The notes beneath the pieces are model-generated. The model saw only the letters and a program-made list of their open reading frames with translations. It was not told the origin of the DNA and ran no database searches. A stretch of 8,558 nt of DNA from Hyphomonadaceae bacterium (GTDB lineage Bacteria > Pseudomonadota > Alphaproteobacteria > Caulobacterales > Aquidulcibacteraceae). The stretch lies in the NCBI GenBank assembly GCA_025458365.1, contig JALOSP010000035.1, forward strand, positions 1-8,558. The letters run 5' to 3'. Both the position numbers and the translations under genes were made by a program. Of the stretch, positions 5,493-8,558 are shown in pieces (position 1 is the stretch's first letter; each line of letters starts with the position of its first letter).

Positions 5493-5536
5493 GGCAGGTC
5501 AGGGGCAAGTCCGAGCGGGCTTGCACTTGACCTGCC
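5493..5536. repeat. 44-nt near-perfect inverted repeat (20-nt arms, 4-nt loop)
   Basis: The arms 5493-5512 and 5517-5536 pair at 17 of 20 positions by Watson-Crick, with two G-T pairs (5502/5527, 5510/5519) and one mismatch (5504/5525). The loop is GAGC (5513-5516). The outer 9 bp (GGCAGGTCA with TGACCTGCC) are perfect. No T-tract follows on either side, so a classic intrinsic terminator is unlikely on sequence alone. It starts 42 bp after the xis-like stop and ends 159 bp before drmD. Confidence 0.75.
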
Positions 5537-5688
5537 AGGCTCGGGCATGACTGCACCAAGGGCCCTGGACGCGGTGCGGCTCCCACCAGATAGCCGAATC
5601 CACCTCAGACGGCTCATGCCGTAGGAAAGGGCGCGGTTACCAGGCCATTTTTATCGCCAATCTTCGAGGATTTCTGTGTTTAGCAATT

Positions 5689-5692
5689 GGAG
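5689..5692 (+). promoter_or_regulatory. Possible Shine-Dalgarno of drmD, unusually close to the ATG
   Basis: GGAG is only 3 nt before the ATG at 5696. This is tighter than normal and leaves the start uncertain between 5696 and the in-frame ATG at 5765, which has no better site. Confidence 0.4.
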
Positions 5693-5695
5693 TTA

Positions 5696-8558
5696 ATGGC
5701 TAAGCCTTCTACGAAACCGCCAGATCAAACTGCCCTTTTGTGCAATCTGCAGGCGCGAGACTCGATGAAGATAACTGTGCCCGCTGTCGGTTCGTTTGTC
5801 GCGCTCCGCGGACGTCGTTGGCTCGTCGAGCAAACCTATACAACCGGGTTCTTGGAAGGTCCTAGGGTTGATTTGGCCTGCCTAGATGACGATTCACAGG
5901 GTGATCGCCTGACCGTTGTCTGGCAGGCGGAAGTGGCACCGCGCATTTTGGACGATCAGGATTGGTCGCAAATTGGTACCGCGGCAACTGACGATACAAG
6001 AGTCTTTGCAGCGTATCTGCAGACGCTCAAGTGGAACACCGCCTCGGCAGCTGATGGCCGGTTGTTTCAGGCCCCGTTTCGCGCTGGGATCAAGCTCGAA
6101 CCCTATCAGCTTGAGCCACTCCGTAAGGCGCTACGACTTCCGCGTGTCAATCTATTGATCGCTGACGATGTGGGGCTCGGCAAGACCATCGAGGCAGGTT
6201 TGGTGGTCCGCGAAATGCTGCTGCGGAAACGGCTAGACTTCGTAGTTGTCGCCGCACCACCCACCATGACGATCCAGTGGAAAGATGAGTTGGAGGCCAA
6301 GTTCGGTCTGACCTTTGAAATCATCGACCGGGATTTCCTGCGCGATATCAGATCCCGCCGTGGGTTCACTGCAAACCCCTGGAGTATAGGATCACGGTTC
6401 ATCATCTCCCATGCCTTGATCAGGGACGAGACCTACACAGCCGGTTTGAGGGATCGGTTGGAGGCCTTCCTGCCCCGAAGCATGCTGATCCTCGACGAAG
6501 CACACCACGCGGCCCCATCCGGATCTGGGGCCTATGCGATTGACAGCCAGTTCACACGCGCACTTCGCGACTTGATAGGAGGTTTTGAGCACCGCCTGTT
6601 TCTGTCAGCTACGCCCCACAACGGCCATTCCAACAGTTTTTCGGCCTTGTTGGAAATGCTGGACCCCCAGCGCTTCACGCGGGGCCTCGAAGTGAAACCG
6701 GCCCAACGTGATGTCATCATGGTGAGGCGTCTGAAAGAGAATCTTCGACGACAGTGCGTTTCGTTTCCAAAGCGGCAAGTAGAGCCCGTGATCTTGAACG
6801 GGCTTCCTACACACGCACCTGAGCTCCAATTGTCATTGATGTTGATGGAATATGGCGAGTTGCGAAACCGTCGCCTTGCCCAGAATCCTAGAGGTCGCCA
6901 GGCTGCACGCTTTGTGTTCTCCGGTCTTCAGCAGCGTCTCCTCTCATCAGTTTACGCCTTTCACCGCACATTGGCGGTTCATCGTCAAACGCTTGAGCGA
7001 ATGATTGAGCGTGCGCCCATCAATGTTGCACCCGAAGCCTCAAACTTCGCGCGGGTCGATGTGGATAGCCTTCTTGAGGCACTCGACCAGACAGCAGATG
7101 AGGAGGCAATCGAGGATCAGATTGACGAGATCGCCAGCGGCTTGGTGGCGTCCGCCACCCTCGCTGAATCGGCTGATGCTGATCAGATGGCGCTCAGGGG
7201 CGAGCTAGCAGCTGTCGACGACCTGATACGTGTGGCCGATCAGGCCAAGTCAGCACCGGACGCCCGTGTCACTTGGATTGCCGATTGGATCCGGGAGCAC
7301 ATGTCGGAGCACGGATCTTGGAACCGTCGCCGCTTGGTGATTTTCACGGAGTTCGAGGACACGCGGCGCTGGTTGCAGAGGCGGTTGATGGAGGCGTTGG
7401 ATGATCTGGGCGATGTGGACGGTGCGATAGCCCACTTCAGTGGGGCCACGAGCCAGGACCGGCGCGAAGAATTGAAGGCTGCTTTCAACGCCGACCCTGA
7501 CCATCATCCATTGCGCATACTGATATGCACCGATGCCGCTCGCGAGGGCATCAACTTGCAGATGCACTGCCATGATCTCATCCACTTCGATCTGCCCTGG
7601 AACCCGAGCCGCTTAGAGCAACGAAATGGCCGGATCGACCGTAAACTCCAGCCAAACCAGACTGTAACCTGCCGCTATTTCGTTTACGCTCAGCGCCCTG
7701 CTGACGCCGTTTTGGATGCCCTTGTCCGCAAGACTGAACAAATCCGCATTGAGCTCGGCTCATTGGGAAAGGTAATCGAGGACCGGATCACAGAAAGGCT
7801 GACCAGTTCCGGCATCACCAGTGCCAATCTGGAATCCCTGCGCGCCAGCATTGCAGAGGATGATGGCGGCGACGCCGTCCAGCGTGCCCGCCGGGAGATG
7901 GAAGAGGCAGAGCAAACCCGGGACGATGACAGGCTGGCCCGAGAGCTCAAGGAACTGCAGGCAACGCTGGACCGCTCGCGTGAGCAGGTTGGTGTGGACG
8001 CAGATGATCTTCAGCGCGTGGTAGCCGTTGCCATGGAGCGTGCCAGTGCGCCGATCGACGATTTCGCACAAGGCAATGTCGGTACAGCCCGAACCTTGAG
8101 CCTGGACCCCAGCCACCCGACCTTTGCGCGCGACTCCAGCTGGACGCGGGCGTTTGATGATCTCCGGGCGCGCCCTCGCAGGCGCAAGGAATCATTCGCC
8201 CAATGGCGCAAGAACGCACCGGTGCGGTCGATAGCTTTCGCGCCTCCTGAATACCCAGATGGACGGTTTGCCGACAATGTCGTGCAGGTGCATTTGGAGC
8301 ACCGGCTGGTGCGCCGCCTTCTGTCGCGCTTCTTGTCGGTCGGCTTTCAGGATGACCTCAATCGGGTCACGATCCTGCGCTCGTCCTATGCCGAGCCGCG
8401 TGTCGTGTTGCTGGGGCGCTTGAGCATCTATGGCGCGGGTGCTGCGCGGCTTCATGAGGAGATGATCCCGGTCACGGCACTGTGGCGCGGGAAGGAACGC
8501 ACTTCCCGTCCAATCAGGGCGTTTGGTGAGCGAGGCGAGGAGACGACCCTGAATCAGT
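5696..8558 (+). CDS. drmD: DrmD-like SNF2 helicase of a class 1 DISARM system (3' end outside window)
   Basis: The frame is open from 5696 to the right edge: 954 residues, no stop. It is a superfamily 2, SNF2-type ATPase. Visible motifs are the Q-like YQ at 137-138 (LEPYQLEPLRKAL), Walker A DDVGLGKT (157-164), the DEAH box (267-270, in LILDEAHHAAP), SATPHNG (304-310), FTEFEDT (550-556), motif V TDAAREGINLQ (612-622) and motif VI QRNGRIDR (642-649). All look intact. A charged, coiled-coil-prone stretch lies at about 715-770. Whole-protein phrasing (FQAPFRAGIKLEPYQ, NLLIADDVGLGKTIEAGL, FSALLEMLDPQRFTRG) matches DrmD as I recall it. DISARM restricts incoming phage DNA; class 1 pairs DrmD with a DrmMI methylase and DrmA, DrmB and DrmC. 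Those genes would lie to the right and are not seen, so a stand-alone SNF2 helicase remains possible. Third codon positions are less GC-biased than in the relaxase, suggesting separate ancestry. The start could instead be ATG 5765, 23 codons later. Confidence 0.8.
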   Translation, partial: MAKPSTKPPDQTALLCNLQARDSMKITVPAVGSFVALRGRRWLVEQTYTTGFLEGPRVDLACLDDDSQGDRLTVVWQAEVAPRILDDQDWSQIGTAATDDTRVFAAYLQTLKWNTASAADGRLFQAPFRAGIKLEPYQLEPLRKALRLPRVNLLIADDVGLGKTIEAGLVVREMLLRKRLDFVVVAAPPTMTIQWKDELEAKFGLTFEIIDRDFLRDIRSRRGFTANPWSIGSRFIISHALIRDETYTAGLRDRLEAFLPRSMLILDEAHHAAPSGSGAYAIDSQFTRALRDLIGGFEHRLFLSATPHNGHSNSFSALLEMLDPQRFTRGLEVKPAQRDVIMVRRLKENLRRQCVSFPKRQVEPVILNGLPTHAPELQLSLMLMEYGELRNRRLAQNPRGRQAARFVFSGLQQRLLSSVYAFHRTLAVHRQTLERMIERAPINVAPEASNFARVDVDSLLEALDQTADEEAIEDQIDEIASGLVASATLAESADADQMALRGELAAVDDLIRVADQAKSAPDARVTWIADWIREHMSEHGSWNRRRLVIFTEFEDTRRWLQRRLMEALDDLGDVDGAIAHFSGATSQDRREELKAAFNADPDHHPLRILICTDAAREGINLQMHCHDLIHFDLPWNPSRLEQRNGRIDRKLQPNQTVTCRYFVYAQRPADAVLDALVRKTEQIRIELGSLGKVIEDRITERLTSSGITSANLESLRASIAEDDGGDAVQRARREMEEAEQTRDDDRLARELKELQATLDRSREQVGVDADDLQRVVAVAMERASAPIDDFAQGNVGTARTLSLDPSHPTFARDSSWTRAFDDLRARPRRRKESFAQWRKNAPVRSIAFAPPEYPDGRFADNVVQVHLEHRLVRRLLSRFLSVGFQDDLNRVTILRSSYAEPRVVLLGRLSIYGAGAARLHEEMIPVTALWRGKERTSRPIRAFGERGEETTLNQ

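Larger units (their letters stand above)
5452..5695. other. Non-coding boundary between xis-like gene and drmD
   Basis: No gene is supported in these 244 bp; a 25-codon ORF at 5547 has no ribosome site. The stretch holds the 44-nt hairpin at 5493-5536 and must contain the drmD promoter, but no convincing -35/-10 pair was found. Base composition becomes more AT-rich from about 5640 onward, coinciding with the change from mobility genes to the defence gene. Confidence 0.5.

Noticed and set aside
5547..5624. Small plus-strand ORF of 25 codons before drmD
   Set aside because: No ribosome site, no recognisable domain and a position between hairpin and promoter region; treated as chance.
6106..8455. 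Multiple minus-strand ORFs of 60-120 codons opposite drmD
   Set aside because: All are antisense to an uninterrupted helicase frame with every SF2 motif present, and none shows a domain of its own.

Overview
The window is GC-rich, with strongly GC-ended codons in most genes. It reads as part of a mobile or accessory region of an alphaproteobacterium, possibly a sphingomonad; that assignment is an inference from base composition and gene style, not from a marker gene. No chromosomal housekeeping gene, rRNA, tRNA, CRISPR array or complete insertion sequence was recognised.

Layout. (1) Positions 1-673, minus strand: a hipBA-type toxin-antitoxin pair. A small XRE-family antitoxin-like gene overlaps the start of a hipA-like toxin gene that runs off the left edge. 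A good sigma70-type promoter and a TTAC-N8-GTAA palindrome lie just upstream. (2) About 674-769: an AT-rich island with an imperfect inverted repeat. (3) 770-3104, minus strand: a ribbon-helix-helix protein and, upstream of it in the same operon, a 652-residue membrane protein with the layout of a VirD4/TraG coupling protein but no Walker A or Walker B signature. (4) 3105-3290: a divergent intergenic region with a perfect 10-bp inverted repeat, the best oriT or relaxosome-control candidate. (5) 3291-4979, plus strand: a DUF3363/VirD2-like (MOBP) relaxase with its catalytic tyrosine and metal-binding histidine motif. (6) 4980-5244: a structured non-coding stretch with GTTTCG repeats in both orientations and a 10-bp stem-loop. 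(7) 5245-5451, plus strand: a small AlpA/excisionase-like HTH protein. (8) 5452-5695: non-coding, holding a 44-nt near-perfect hairpin. (9) 5696 to the right edge, plus strand: at least 954 codons of a SNF2-type helicase that closely resembles DrmD, the first gene of class 1 DISARM anti-phage systems.

Together the genes describe a mobilisable element. The relaxase, RHH protein and coupling-protein-like partner would process and deliver the DNA. The Xis-like protein may control excision or expression. HipBA would stabilise the element, and a DISARM defence locus starts as cargo at the right. No trb/virB mating-channel genes are visible, so the element may borrow a transfer channel, or those genes lie outside the window. 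The most unusual item is the apparently ATPase-dead coupling-protein homologue divergently paired with an intact-looking relaxase.
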